A stretch of 55,164 nucleotides of DNA from Ruminococcus sp. (GCA_017450925.1 JAFSSS010000080.1:1-55164); one strand, 5' to 3'; shown: positions 43,432-52,041, counted from the first letter of the stretch. Numbers and translations: made by a program. Notes: generated by a model from the sequence alone, not told the origin.

Positions 43432-44133
43432 TCAGTCCTCGCTCTCCACGACCACCGTATCCCCTCTAATGTCGGTGATGCGCACCTGTGTGCCGGTCTT
43501 GAGCATCTCCTCTCCGACTGTGACCGCCGAAAGCTCCCTTAGCTGACCCTGCACGGTAACGTTCACCTTGCCCTCGCCCTGCCCCTTCGGCGGGATCGGG
43601 ATATAGACCGTTCCTGTCAGACCGAGACAGTTGCGCACGTCAAGAGTGCCGTTCTCTGCCAGCCTTGCGGAAAGCTGAACGATCTTCGCCACCGCGAACA
43701 TAACTATAAAGCCCAGCGCAAGGCCTATGCCGAAGGCCAGCCCTGTAGGCAGCCCGCCGTGCATCGCCACAATAGTCGTCCAGCTGAACACTGTGAGGAA
43801 TGCCACGATAGTCTGCAGGGTGAACATCCGCATCGAGGAGAAATCCCCGGGATTGCCGCCGTCCACCGAATGACCGCCGGAGGCATCGTGGCCGAGAGTC
43901 AGATCGTGGCTAAGATCAACAGAGGACATATCCGCCGGAACATCAAAGCCGCCGTGCATACCGCCGCCGTCAAAGTCAATGCCCGAGGTGTCGGACACAT
44001 CAAAGCCCGCACCGCCGTCGTGCATACCGAACAGCGCCAGCAGCGTCTGTATCAGCAGCAGCAGCGTCGAGGGCAGCGCGATGCAGTAAAGCACCTTCAG
44101 GACTGTGCTAAGCCCCTCCCACCATTCACTCAT
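43432..44133 (-). CDS. NfeD-like membrane protein
   Basis: This 233-residue protein has one N-terminal membrane helix (about 12-36), a glycine/histidine/aspartate-rich loop (about 37-100), two further membrane helices (about 104-125, 130-155) and a C-terminal OB-fold-like domain (about 165-233) with GLTGTVYIPIPPKGQGEGKVNV and KTGTQVRITDIRGDTVVVE, typical of NfeD/YuaF partners of flotillin. The XRE regulator encoded divergently likely controls it: identical operators sit at both promoters. It is separated from the flotillin gene by two plus-strand genes. Confidence 0.78.
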   Translation of the reverse strand: MSEWWEGLSTVLKVLYCIALPSTLLLLIQTLLALFGMHDGGAGFDVSDTSGIDFDGGGMHGGFDVPADMSSVDLSHDLTLGHDASGGHSVDGGNPGDFSSMRMFTLQTIVAFLTVFSWTTIVAMHGGLPTGLAFGIGLALGFIVMFAVAKIVQLSARLAENGTLDVRNCLGLTGTVYIPIPPKGQGEGKVNVTVQGQLRELSAVTVGEEMLKTGTQVRITDIRGDTVVVESED

Positions 44134-44153
44134 AGTTGACCCTCCTTTGTTTT

Positions 44154-44172
44154 ATGTAAATCTCATTTACAT
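44154..44172. promoter_or_regulatory. Operator 1 at nfeD-like promoter
   Basis: ATGTAAAT-CTC-ATTTACAT: perfect eight-base arms with a three-base spacer, starting three bases downstream of the -10 box, over the transcription start. Confidence 0.78.
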
Positions 44173-44174
44173 AG

Positions 44175-44203
44175 ATTATATAACGTTTTCGTTCATTTGT
44201 CAA
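44175..44203 (-). promoter_or_regulatory. Promoter for nfeD-like gene
   Basis: TTGACA (44198-44203), 17 bases, TATAAT (44175-44180) on the minus strand: full consensus. Confidence 0.88.
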
Positions 44204-44298
44204 TAGCTTTTTGCAAAAATTTTCCGTTCACAATTTGTACAGTATTCACAAAATCGCGGTTTTATGCAAGTTTTTTAAACTGATTTTTCGCTTTCCTA

Positions 44299-44327
44299 TT
44301 GACAAATCTGCGTTCTGTGTTTATAAT
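44299..44327 (+). promoter_or_regulatory. Promoter for XRE regulator gene
   Basis: TTGACA (44299-44304), 17 bases, TATAAT (44322-44327): full consensus. Confidence 0.88.
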
Positions 44328-44329
44328 AA

Positions 44330-44348
44330 ATGTAAATAATATTTACGT
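44330..44348. promoter_or_regulatory. Operator 2 at XRE promoter
   Basis: ATGTAAAT-AAT-ATTTACGT, the same motif as at 44154-44172 with one mismatch, at the same distance from the -10 box. Confidence 0.78.
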
Positions 44349-44376
44349 CAGATGCCGCAGGAAAGGAGCGATACCT

Positions 44377-44946
44377 ATGAACAGCAACGAATTGGGGCGG
44401 CGCATCAAGGAGGCGCGGCTTGCAAAAAAGCTGACCCAGGCCGAGGTGGTCGGTGATTTTATTACAAGGAATATGCTTAGTCAGATAGAGAGCGGGGCTG
44501 CCCTGCCCTCGGTGAAAACGCTGCAGTATCTAAGCCGGGTGCTGGAGGTGCCTATGTCCCAGCTTATGCCGGAGGAAGAAGCCTCCCCGGAAGGCGACGG
44601 TTCCGCAGATTATTTGGAGCTGCGGGCTCAATATCTCAAGGGTGCCTACAGCCGGGTGACCCAAGCTCCGGATATCCCCGGCTATGCCGACGAGCAGAAC
44701 GCCCTCCGCGCAAGGAGCTATCTTGCGCTGGCCTCTGCTGCCGACAGCAGCGATATCGCAGCCCTCCAGCAGGCGGCGGAGTATGCCAAAAAAGCAGCGC
44801 AGCTGTCCGAGGGGGGGATATTTGCCAACTCCTCTGTGCGGTCAGAGGCTATGCTGCTGCTGAACAGGCTGGCGGGGCAGCTCTCCGACTACTACAAAAG
44901 CATGATCGACAGCGAGCTGTCCGGCGCCTCTATCGGCGGGGACTAA
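44377..44946 (+). CDS. XRE-family transcriptional regulator
   Basis: This 189-residue protein has an N-terminal helix-turn-helix (ELGRRIKEARLAKKLTQAEVV...FITRNMLSQIESG, about 4-45) and a C-terminal helical, TPR-like region (about 70-185) that could bind a ligand or partner. GGAAAGGAG lies upstream of ATG 44377; an upstream in-frame start falls inside the promoter and is rejected. Two matching operators at its own and the divergent nfeD-like promoter make autoregulation and control of that gene likely. Confidence 0.87.
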   Translation: MNSNELGRRIKEARLAKKLTQAEVVGDFITRNMLSQIESGAALPSVKTLQYLSRVLEVPMSQLMPEEEASPEGDGSADYLELRAQYLKGAYSRVTQAPDIPGYADEQNALRARSYLALASAADSSDIAALQQAAEYAKKAAQLSEGGIFANSSVRSEAMLLLNRLAGQLSDYYKSMIDSELSGASIGGD

Positions 44947-44966
44947 AGCAGTCTCAATAAAGATCA

Positions 44967-45006
44967 AGATCGGGAACACCTTGTAAGATGTTCCCGATCT
45001 TTTTTA
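44967..45006 (+). terminator. Terminator after XRE gene
   Basis: GATCGGGAACA (44968-44978) pairs with TGTTCCCGATC (44989-44999), followed by a seven-base T tract. It overlaps the end of the convergent lipoprotein gene. Confidence 0.92.
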
Positions 45007-46314
45007 CTGCGCAGATACCTGCTGCCTTGTCCTGTTTCGGCTGCTGTAGCTGTAGAAGCCGCACTCTCCGTTCAGTGCATCTACAGTGACCACATAGTTC
45101 AGCATATCGTATTTGTCGTGCAGGGAGAATTTCCAGCAGGGGCGCAAAACCACTTCGGGCGACTCGTCAGAGGGCTGCTTCCCGCTATAGACAAGCTGGA
45201 CGGTATCTCCTGCGGCCGAGATGTACTCGGCCAGCTTTTCGCTGACCCTTTCAGCCGCCTGTGAAAGGGATATGATCTCCGTGACCGGCTCTCCCGTCTC
45301 CTCGACCGTATTGTTCATACACAGTCTCCCACGAAAACTATCCACCTCGTCCTGCCCGAGCATCAGCGCTGTGCATCTGGTATCGAAGCTGTCAAAACGG
45401 AAGTCGCTGCTGCCCATTACGCCCTCACGGTAATAATCGAAGGGCAGTCCCTTCCATGCGAGGGAGCAGTGCATGATAAGCGCACTGCTGTTCTTGTCAA
45501 AGTCGGCAATACCGTACTCGTTCACCTTCAAGGTGATGTTTCTGTCAAGCTCAAAGCCAATATCAGCGGCAAATTGCTTTTCAAGATAGTCCGCCGCTGC
45601 CCTTACAGACACATTCCCCGACGGCAGAGGGAATAGCTTATCCGCTGTACCGGAGGAATAAATGCACCTGTCTTTTTCCTCAAGGTCAACATCCGGGAAC
45701 CAGGCCGTGCTTGTTCCCTCCTCTGCACCCACTGCCAACATCATCCGCCCCCGGTTGAAGGACAGCGGATACTTATCCCACTTAGTCTGAAATACATGAC
45801 GGTTGTTCTTTTTATCCTCGTAGGTCATCATATAGATGCGGGGGTCGTCGCTGTTTATCAGATCAAGGTGGTCAAGAGCCTTCGGATCGGCATATACGGG
45901 CATCTTATCTCCGTTTTCATCCGTAATAAAGCTGCCGTCCTCCTCGGTCGAATATCCGATCAACTCTCCCTCAATGCCCTCGGCGGTAAAACCGATATTT
46001 GATTCATTGAAGTCCTCAACCAGCGCCTTTCCGAAGCGCCTGATGCTTTCGTACAGATAGGAGGGCTTATACTCCGTCTTTGTCTGTCTGACAGTCAAGA
46101 TATGTATGTCCTCCGTCTCCGGCATTGCAAACTGCGCCTGCGACATATCGAGATTGTCATACTCCGTTTCACGGCAGCGCCGGACGTCATCATCAAACTG
46201 CGCAGCTATCTCGCTTGTCAGCCGCATTTCCCCGGCATAGCCGCTGCTTGTTTCTCCGCCGCCCGAGCATCCCGCCAGCAGCAGGGCAAGAGCCGCTGTA
46301 AAAATACGCTTCAT
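45004..46314 (-). CDS. Large lipoprotein of unknown function
   Basis: This 436-residue protein has a lipobox (LLAGC, C16) and a long extracytoplasmic domain without a recognised fold. The segment YSSGTADKLFPLPSGNVSVRAAADYLEKQF near the middle and VLRPCWKFSLHDKYDMLNYVVTVDALNGECGFYSYSS near the C-terminus recall DUF6034-like clostridial lipoproteins, but this is a weak impression. It follows the radical SAM gene on the minus strand after a terminator, so it is probably a separate unit. Confidence 0.7.
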   Translation of the reverse strand: MKRIFTAALALLLAGCSGGGETSSGYAGEMRLTSEIAAQFDDDVRRCRETEYDNLDMSQAQFAMPETEDIHILTVRQTKTEYKPSYLYESIRRFGKALVEDFNESNIGFTAEGIEGELIGYSTEEDGSFITDENGDKMPVYADPKALDHLDLINSDDPRIYMMTYEDKKNNRHVFQTKWDKYPLSFNRGRMMLAVGAEEGTSTAWFPDVDLEEKDRCIYSSGTADKLFPLPSGNVSVRAAADYLEKQFAADIGFELDRNITLKVNEYGIADFDKNSSALIMHCSLAWKGLPFDYYREGVMGSSDFRFDSFDTRCTALMLGQDEVDSFRGRLCMNNTVEETGEPVTEIISLSQAAERVSEKLAEYISAAGDTVQLVYSGKQPSDESPEVVLRPCWKFSLHDKYDMLNYVVTVDALNGECGFYSYSSRNRTRQQVSAQ

Positions 46315-46330
46315 TTGTATTCCTCCTAAA

Positions 46331-46371
46331 GAAAATTACCGATAAAGGGAGAACTCCCTCTACCGGTAATA
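46331..46371 (-). terminator. Terminator of radical SAM/lipoprotein operon
   Basis: ATTACC (46335-46340) pairs with GGTAAT (46365-46370) and AGGGAG (46346-46351) with CTCCCT (46354-46359). On the minus strand TTTTC follows. Confidence 0.7.
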
Positions 46372-46476
46372 ACAAAATAATATCCTTTTTCGTGAGCATA
46401 TCATTAAGCAGGATACAAAACTTTGTAGATATGCACAATCTGCAGGCTGCTGCCTTGTGCAATATGCCGGGTGTGT

Positions 46477-47550
46477 TCAGAACAGCATACCTTTAAAGCA
46501 CACCTCCGGGCGATGCTCGTCGAAGTTGAAGCTGTGGTAGGCTCCGCCGTGGCAGAACTCCGCCTCCTTGCAGTCGCGACACATCTCCGCTTCATCGGAA
46601 AGATCACGGCGGAAGATCTGAAAGCCCTCCTTCCAGACCTTGCTGAAGCGGTCGCGCTTTATGTTGCCTTGGATGAATTCCGGGCGGCGCTCGATGTCAA
46701 GGCAGGCGGTAATATCGCCGTTGCACATGATGCTGGCGGTGTAGAGGCCGGCGGTGCAGAGGAAATACCAGTCCCGCACCTCCCGCTCGTACTCTGTGCC
46801 GAGGTAGTGGCTGCAGCCGTAGCAGACCGGCTCGCCGCCGATGCGCTTGTTACGGATGAACTCAAACATATACCTGTAATCCTCCGGCGTAAGCAGCAGC
46901 TCAGGGTGCGCCTTTGCCCGCCCTATGGGCTCGATGTTGATTACCCGCCAGGAGTCGATGTCCATTTTGTCGAAGATGCGGTAGAGCTCGTCAAGCTGTG
47001 AGATGTTCTCGTGAGTCACCACTGTGGTGATCTGCACTGCTCCCCAGCCGCCGACCTCCAGCAGGTTCTCTATCCCCTGCATTGCCTTGGAATAGCCGCC
47101 GGGAGTGCGGCGAAACCTGTCGTGGGTCTCCTCCAGTCCGTCGATGCTGACGGATATCGTCCGCATACCTACCCGCTTCTGATCGCGGGCAACGTCCTTT
47201 GTTATCAGCGTGCCGTTCGAGGTCATTCCCCAGCTGAAGCCGAGCCGGTGTGCTATGTCGGTGATCTCGAAAAACTCCCTCCGCAGCAGTGGCTCGCCGC
47301 CGGTGATGCAGAGCATTTTGTGTCCTGTGCCGAGATCCTCCTTTACCTCCCGCAGCAGCCTGTCGTAGTCAGAGACCTCCAGCTCCTCGCTGGGAACATC
47401 GCCGCAGCTTGAGCCGCAGTGGGTGCATCTTTCGTTGCAGCGCAGCGTCAGCTCAAGGAAGAGATTTCTAAGCTCCGGCTTTTTCATCAGCCCCCGCCGG
47501 TAATCCGCAAGGGTCTGCATATTCTGATTTTTGACTTGAACGTTCAGCAT
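46477..47550 (-). CDS. Radical SAM/SPASM enzyme paired with repeat lipoprotein
   Basis: This 357-residue enzyme has the radical SAM cluster motif (C38-NER-C42-TH-C45), the GGEP box (CITGGEPLLRREFF), SVSIDGLEETHDRFRRTPGG and a cysteine-rich C-terminal SPASM-like domain (CNGDITACLDIE..., CRDCKEAEFCHGG, final C near 352) for auxiliary iron-sulfur clusters. Such enzymes usually modify peptides or proteins. Start ATG 47550 follows GAGGTG by about five bases and lies nine bases after the lipoprotein stop, so the two are coupled. The arrangement resembles the rSAM/lipoprotein pairs (TIGR04133/TIGR04134 type, from memory) described mainly in Bacteroidetes. The chemistry cannot be told from the sequence. 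Confidence 0.83.
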   Translation of the reverse strand: MLNVQVKNQNMQTLADYRRGLMKKPELRNLFLELTLRCNERCTHCGSSCGDVPSEELEVSDYDRLLREVKEDLGTGHKMLCITGGEPLLRREFFEITDIAHRLGFSWGMTSNGTLITKDVARDQKRVGMRTISVSIDGLEETHDRFRRTPGGYSKAMQGIENLLEVGGWGAVQITTVVTHENISQLDELYRIFDKMDIDSWRVINIEPIGRAKAHPELLLTPEDYRYMFEFIRNKRIGGEPVCYGCSHYLGTEYEREVRDWYFLCTAGLYTASIMCNGDITACLDIERRPEFIQGNIKRDRFSKVWKEGFQIFRRDLSDEAEMCRDCKEAEFCHGGAYHSFNFDEHRPEVCFKGMLF

Positions 47551-47559
47551 TCTCACACC

Positions 47560-47955
47560 TCACTGAGCAGAGTCCAATGCCTCTGTAGGAGGGCCATAGA
47601 CCGTCTGTATCTCGCCCGAGTCTGTCTCGGGATCGTAAAGACCTGACTCCGTGTCAGACTCCTCGTAATCCACCGGTGCCTCGTACTCGGTCTGAATATT
47701 GTCGGAGGAGGGATCGTAATCGACCGGCGGGCCGTAAACGTCCTGCACCTCCTCAGAGGACGCATCAAAATCCGTGGGCGGCCCATAGACCTCCTGCGGC
47801 TCCTCGGAGGAGGCATCGAAGCTGTTGTTTGAAACAGCCGCGCCGGGAGTAACGTCATCCGCCTTGCCCGAGCTGCTGCCGCCGCTGCAGGCGGTAAGGC
47901 TCACAGCCGCCGCGAATGCCGCCGCTATCATAGCTGTCCTTTTGGTCTTTTTCAT
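47560..47955 (-). CDS. Small repeat lipoprotein, probable substrate of the radical SAM enzyme
   Basis: This 131-residue protein has a lipoprotein signal (lipobox LTAC, C23), a short linker and then tandem acidic repeats spaced 17, 17, 16 and 13 residues: YGPP at 57-60, 74-77 and 120-123, and degenerate YEAP (91-94) and YDPE (107-110). Units follow the pattern VYGPPxD(F/Y)DxSS. No known fold is expected from this composition; it would be a disordered, surface-exposed tail. AAAGGAG lies upstream of ATG 47955. Its tight coupling to the downstream radical SAM gene and its repeated Tyr/Pro/Asp motifs make it a likely modified substrate. The actual modification sites are not known. Confidence 0.8.
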   Translation of the reverse strand: MKKTKRTAMIAAAFAAAVSLTACSGGSSSGKADDVTPGAAVSNNSFDASSEEPQEVYGPPTDFDASSEEVQDVYGPPVDYDPSSDNIQTEYEAPVDYEESDTESGLYDPETDSGEIQTVYGPPTEALDSAQ

Positions 47956-48085
47956 AGTATCGGCTCCTTTCTGCATATAGCTGTATAATATACGTTTCAA
48001 AGCCCTCGGATTTATGGTGGCATACTGCACAAACTTTCTGCATCATATATGTGCATCCTGTACATCTGCTGCCTGTTCTGATTTC

Positions 48086-48114
48086 ATTATAACCACAGCA
48101 GCCCGTAATGTCAA
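48086..48114 (-). promoter_or_regulatory. Promoter for lipoprotein/radical SAM operon
   Basis: TTGACA (48109-48114), 17 bases, TATAAT (48086-48091) on the minus strand: full consensus. The leader is about 120 bases long. Confidence 0.87.
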
Positions 48115-48116
48115 GC

Positions 48117-48147
48117 ACAAAAAATGCCCGGGAGAGCCTCCCGGGCA
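48117..48147 (-). terminator. Terminator of gpmI operon
   Basis: GCCCGGGAG (48126-48134) pairs with CTCCCGGGC (48138-48146), followed on the minus strand by TTTTTT. Confidence 0.93.
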
Positions 48148-48167
48148 AATAGTTCAAAATACGCTTA

Positions 48168-49754
48168 TCAGATCATGGGGTCTTCCCAGCAATCGGGAGC
48201 TTCCAGACCGAGCAGCTTGGCAACGGTGGGGGCTACATTAGCCAGACCGTACTTTGTGCTGTCGGCATCAATGATCTCGTGGCGGGTCTCCTTATCCCAG
48301 ATGATAAAGGGAACGCGGTTAAGGGAGTGAGCGGTACGCACCTGTATCTCGCCCTTCTTGTTCTTCTCCAGCATCTCGTCGGCATTGCCGTGGTCGGCGG
48401 TAACAAGGAGGGTGCAGTTGCACTCGTCACAGACCTTGAGAAGTCTTGCAAGGCCAAGGTCAACGGCCTCAACACCGGTGATAGTTGCATCCATGTTGCC
48501 GGTGTGGCCTACCATATCGCCGTTGGGATAGTTGCATCGGATGAAATCGTACTTTCCGGAGCGGATAGCAGCGATCAGATCATCGGTGATCTCGGCGGAC
48601 TTCATCCAGGGACGCTCGTCAAAGGAAACACGGTCAGAGGGGATCTCCTTCCAGGTCTCCAGCTCGTCATCAAAGCGCTCGGAGCGGTTGCCGTTCCAGA
48701 AATATGTAACGTGACCGTACTTTTGGGTCTCGGAAACGGCGTAGCTGTAAAGGCCGTTCTTGACAAGCAGCTCGGAGAGAGTGTTCTTGATCTCCGGGGG
48801 ATTTACCAGATACTTCTTGGGTATCTTCAGATCGCCGTCATACTCCAGCATACCGGCATAGATAACATCCGGGATAACACCGCGGTCAAAGTGCTTGAAC
48901 TCCTCGCCGCCGTCAAAGGCCATAGAGATCTCTATAGCGCGGTCGCCGCGGAAGTTGAAGAGGATAACGCTGTCGCCGTCATCCACCTTGCCGACGGGCT
49001 TGCCGTCCTTGGCGATAACGAACTCCGGCAGATCCTGATCGATAGCGCCGGTCTCGTTACGGAGAGTCTCAACAGCCTCAAGAGCGCTGTCAAACTGTCT
49101 GCCTTCGCCGTGAACGTGAGTATTCCAGCCGCGCTCGACCATGCCCCAGTCAGCCTGATATCTGTCCATAGTGATCTTCATTCTTCCGCCGCCGGAAGCG
49201 ATCTGCGCATCAAACGAGGCATCGTTCAGTGCAGCGATGCAGTCCTCAAGCTCCTTGATATATATCGGAGCAGAGGTAGCGGGAACATCTCTGCCGTCCA
49301 GCAGGATATGGCAGCGCACCTTCTTAACGCCCTCCTCCTTAGCCTTGGCCAGCATCTTTTCAAGGTGGTGGATGTTGGAGTGAACGTTTCCGTCAGAGAG
49401 CAGGCCGAGAAAATGCAGAGTGGAATCCTTGGTCTTAACGTTGTCGATAAGCAGCTTCCAGGTAGCGCTTTCAAACATCTTCCCGCTTTCAAGGGACTCG
49501 TTTACCAGCTTAGCGCCCTGGGAGTAGATCTGTCCGCAGCCGAGAGCGTTGTGGCCTACCTCGGAGTTTCCCATATCCTCGTCCGAGGGGAGACCTACGG
49601 CATCGCCGTGAGCCTTCAGCGAGGTGTTGGGATAGTTTTTCAGCAGCATATCCAGTGTGGGGGTGTTAGCCTCGGTAACAGCATCGCCGAGACCTGTCAC
49701 GGAAAAGCCCACGCCGTCCATAACTACAAGTACAACAGTTTTCTTTTTTGCCAT
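48168..49754 (-). CDS. gpmI: 2,3-bisphosphoglycerate-independent phosphoglycerate mutase
   Basis: This 528-residue metalloenzyme interconverts 3- and 2-phosphoglycerate in glycolysis. It shows VVMDGVG (10-16) with the metal-binding aspartate, the phosphoserine site MGNSEVGHNALG (S64), HILLDGRDVPATSA, the metal-ligand motif TADHGNADEM and NRVPFIIW. Codon choice is that of a highly expressed gene. It lies 33 bases after a membrane protein gene and ends the glycolytic run with a strong terminator. Confidence 0.96.
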   Translation of the reverse strand: MAKKKTVVLVVMDGVGFSVTGLGDAVTEANTPTLDMLLKNYPNTSLKAHGDAVGLPSDEDMGNSEVGHNALGCGQIYSQGAKLVNESLESGKMFESATWKLLIDNVKTKDSTLHFLGLLSDGNVHSNIHHLEKMLAKAKEEGVKKVRCHILLDGRDVPATSAPIYIKELEDCIAALNDASFDAQIASGGGRMKITMDRYQADWGMVERGWNTHVHGEGRQFDSALEAVETLRNETGAIDQDLPEFVIAKDGKPVGKVDDGDSVILFNFRGDRAIEISMAFDGGEEFKHFDRGVIPDVIYAGMLEYDGDLKIPKKYLVNPPEIKNTLSELLVKNGLYSYAVSETQKYGHVTYFWNGNRSERFDDELETWKEIPSDRVSFDERPWMKSAEITDDLIAAIRSGKYDFIRCNYPNGDMVGHTGNMDATITGVEAVDLGLARLLKVCDECNCTLLVTADHGNADEMLEKNKKGEIQVRTAHSLNRVPFIIWDKETRHEIIDADSTKYGLANVAPTVAKLLGLEAPDCWEDPMI

Positions 49755-49787
49755 ATAAATTTCCTTTCTATTTGCAGTGATATTACA

Positions 49788-50486
49788 TCACCAATATACG
49801 ATGCAGAGTCCCGTTTCCGGGTCTATCATATAAGCAGGACAGTTTCTTCCGGCCTCGCCGAAGGAATAGACCTCGGCCTCACCGATAGTTCCGCCTATCC
49901 TCTCGCAATAGACGCGGAGCTTTTTATGTACGAAGCTGTCCTTTTCCGCAAGCTGTCCGCCCTTTGAAAGAGCCGCCTCGCGCAGCTCCTTGATGCAGTC
50001 CTCGTCGGCCTTGAAATGTATCCTTGCCTCGGGAACGCCGCTTTTTGCGCCGGGGGTGAACATCATATAGAACTCGCTGCTCCCGTCGGGGATGCTGTCG
50101 GGCATGAAATCCAGTTCAGCGCTGTCTATGCCGTTCCCGAAACAGAAGAGGCTTTTTTTCATGGAATAGAAGCTCTTCATCCCGCGGTCGAGGTCAGCTA
50201 CGACAAATACCGTCACTGCCAGCAGCACTGCCGCAAAAATACGCAGCCCCATTGACAGCCGTCTGACTCCGTCAGAGGGCTCGCCGCGGTTGATGATCCT
50301 CTGAACGATGATGAACACCAGTCCGAAGCCTGCCGCGATGACAGTGATCCTGATATAAGTCAGCACAGCCCAAAGCGGTGATGCTATAAGGCACACTCCG
50401 ACTATCACATCAATGATGCGCCGCACCGGTCTCGGCGGCTTGCCGGTATATTCGCCGTCTATGATCTTTATATCACGCACTGCCAC
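49788..50486 (-). CDS. Membrane protein of unknown function
   Basis: This ~232-residue protein has three hydrophobic segments in its first ~100 residues (about 25-42, 45-63, 80-98) and a soluble C-terminal domain I do not recognise. No ATG start is available: GTG 50486 with AGAGG eight bases upstream fits best, and GTG 50495 is too close to that site. It lies between tpiA and gpmI on the same strand. Confidence 0.6.
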   Translation of the reverse strand: MAVRDIKIIDGEYTGKPPRPVRRIIDVIVGVCLIASPLWAVLTYIRITVIAAGFGLVFIIVQRIINRGEPSDGVRRLSMGLRIFAAVLLAVTVFVVADLDRGMKSFYSMKKSLFCFGNGIDSAELDFMPDSIPDGSSEFYMMFTPGAKSGVPEARIHFKADEDCIKELREAALSKGGQLAEKDSFVHKKLRVYCERIGGTIGEAEVYSFGEAGRNCPAYMIDPETGLCIVYW

Positions 50487-50552
50487 AGCGGTCACCTCTT
50501 TTCAAAGGAGGATTGTTCTTCAAGGCAAACAGTCTGTCAGCTGCCGGCAGGA

Positions 50553-51329
50553 TCAGCCCTCAACGGCAGCCTGTACGATAACGTTGAAGTCGTTGGCCTT
50601 CAGTGAAGCGCCGCCGATAAGGCCGCCGTCAACATTCTCCTTTGAGAGCAGCTCTGCAGCGTTGCCGGCGTTCATAGAGCCGCCGTACTGGATAGTAACA
50701 GCCTGTGCGGTAGCCTCGTCATACTTCTTGGCCAGCTGTGCGCGGATGAATGCGCATACCTCCTCGGCCTGGTCTGCGGTAGCAGTCTTGCCGGTGCCGA
50801 TAGCCCATACAGGCTCGTAGGCGATAACGGTCTTCTTAACGTCCTCGGCGGAAACATCCCACAGGTCAAGCTTGATCTGACGGGCAATTACCTCCTCGGT
50901 GATGCCGCACTCACGCTCCCAAAGCAGCTCGCCTACGCAAACGATAGGCTTGAGACCGGCAGCCAGAGCAGCCTTTGTTCTCTTGTTCACGGTCTCGTCA
51001 GTCTCACCGAAATACTGTCTTCTCTCGCTGTGGCCGATGATGACATATTCAACGCCCAGCTCGGTGAGCATATCGGCAGAGATCTCGCCGGTGAAGGCAC
51101 CGCTCTTCTCAAAGTGAACGTTCTCGGCACCGACCTTGACATTGCTGCCGGCTGTCGCATTGATCGCAGTCTCCAGATTGGTAAAGGGCACGCAGGTGAT
51201 GACCTCGACCTTGCCCTCGGCATTAGCCACCAGCGGCTTGATAGCCTCGATAAGCTCCTTGGCCTCGGGTCTTGTTTTGTTCATTTTCCAGTTTCCGGCA
51301 ATTATAGCCTTTCTAACGCTCTTTTTCAT
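50553..51329 (-). CDS. tpiA: Triosephosphate isomerase
   Basis: This 258-residue TIM-barrel enzyme interconverts dihydroxyacetone phosphate and glyceraldehyde 3-phosphate. Catalytic residues are in AGNWKMNKT (Lys), IIGHSERRQYFGE (His) and AYEPVWAIGTGKTA (Glu); the phosphate-binding QYGGSMNAGNA and DGGLIGGASL loops are present. AAGGAG precedes the ATG. It lies between two membrane protein genes. Confidence 0.96.
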   Translation of the reverse strand: MKKSVRKAIIAGNWKMNKTRPEAKELIEAIKPLVANAEGKVEVITCVPFTNLETAINATAGSNVKVGAENVHFEKSGAFTGEISADMLTELGVEYVIIGHSERRQYFGETDETVNKRTKAALAAGLKPIVCVGELLWERECGITEEVIARQIKLDLWDVSAEDVKKTVIAYEPVWAIGTGKTATADQAEEVCAFIRAQLAKKYDEATAQAVTIQYGGSMNAGNAAELLSKENVDGGLIGGASLKANDFNVIVQAAVEG

Positions 51330-51358
51330 TATGAATTACTCCTTTATACGTTTTGTAT

Positions 51359-51958
51359 TTACTTTGTAAGTCCCTCGATAAGCACAAAAATGCCTATTCC
51401 GAGGATTATAAGACCGATGCCTATAAGCGTAATCTTCACGGCATTGTTTCCGCCCTCTGCATCAGCCTCCGGCTCCTCGTTTCCTGCAAGGTCGCCGTTT
51501 TCATCGGGTATGCCTTGAAAATCCTCGTCCCCTTCATAGACATGGAACTCCTGGGGGTTATTGGGATTATACTTGATCGGCACCGTATCTCCGAACTCAC
51601 CGGAGTCGTTGATCCACTCCTCAAAGCTTTGCCCCTCCACCGAAAAGCGGATAAGCATCTCTCTGAACACGATCTTCCCCTCGCCCTTGTCGGAGTAATC
51701 GGGGATCTCGGTGCTGCGGCGCTCGACCACATCGGCGTTCAGCGAGGGCAGCTCGTCCTCGACGATCTGCGTCTGGTTCTCCTCGGGCATGAAGCGGTAG
51801 CCCTTGCCGACCTTTATCCCGAAGTACAAAAGCAGCAGTCCCACCACGATCAGCACGATGCCGACGATCCACATATAGTCCTTGAAGAAGCCGGCGGTCT
51901 CGATATCGGTCTTTTCCTCCTCGGCAGCAGCCAGGAGGCGCATTACTGTCATTTCCAT
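51359..51958 (-). CDS. DUF3592-like membrane protein
   Basis: This ~199-residue protein has membrane helices at about 29-47 and near 175-195. Between them is a domain with Y(M)[26 protein letters not shown] and [37 protein letters not shown], the pattern of DUF3592, of unknown function. ATG 51952 is an alternative start with better spacing to GGTGAG. It lies 29 bases upstream of tpiA. Confidence 0.65.
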   Translation of the reverse strand: MEMTVMRLLAAAEEEKTDIETAGFFKDYMWIVGIVLIVVGLLLLYFGIKVGKGYRFMPEENQTQIVEDELPSLNADVVERRSTEIPDYSDKGEGKIVFREMLIRFSVEGQSFEEWINDSGEFGDTVPIKYNPNNPQEFHVYEGDEDFQGIPDENGDLAGNEEPEADAEGGNNAVKITLIGIGLIILGIGIFVLIEGLTK

Positions 51959-51969
51959 AAACTCACCAA

Positions 51970-52004
51970 TAAAAAAGGGGCAGACTGCAAACTTAGTCTG
52001 CCCC
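51970..52004 (-). terminator. Terminator after pgk
   Basis: GGGGCAGACT (51977-51986) pairs with AGTCTGCCCC (51995-52004), followed on the minus strand by TTTTTT. Confidence 0.92.
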
Positions 52005-52041
52005 GAAAATTTACCGCATCAGGGGCAGAAAATGTCCCTTA

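Noticed and set aside
47855..48157. Upstream reading frame containing CAVCHH in the lipoprotein leader
   Set aside because: It overlaps the lipoprotein gene out of frame and has no ribosome binding site; composition fits a shadow frame.
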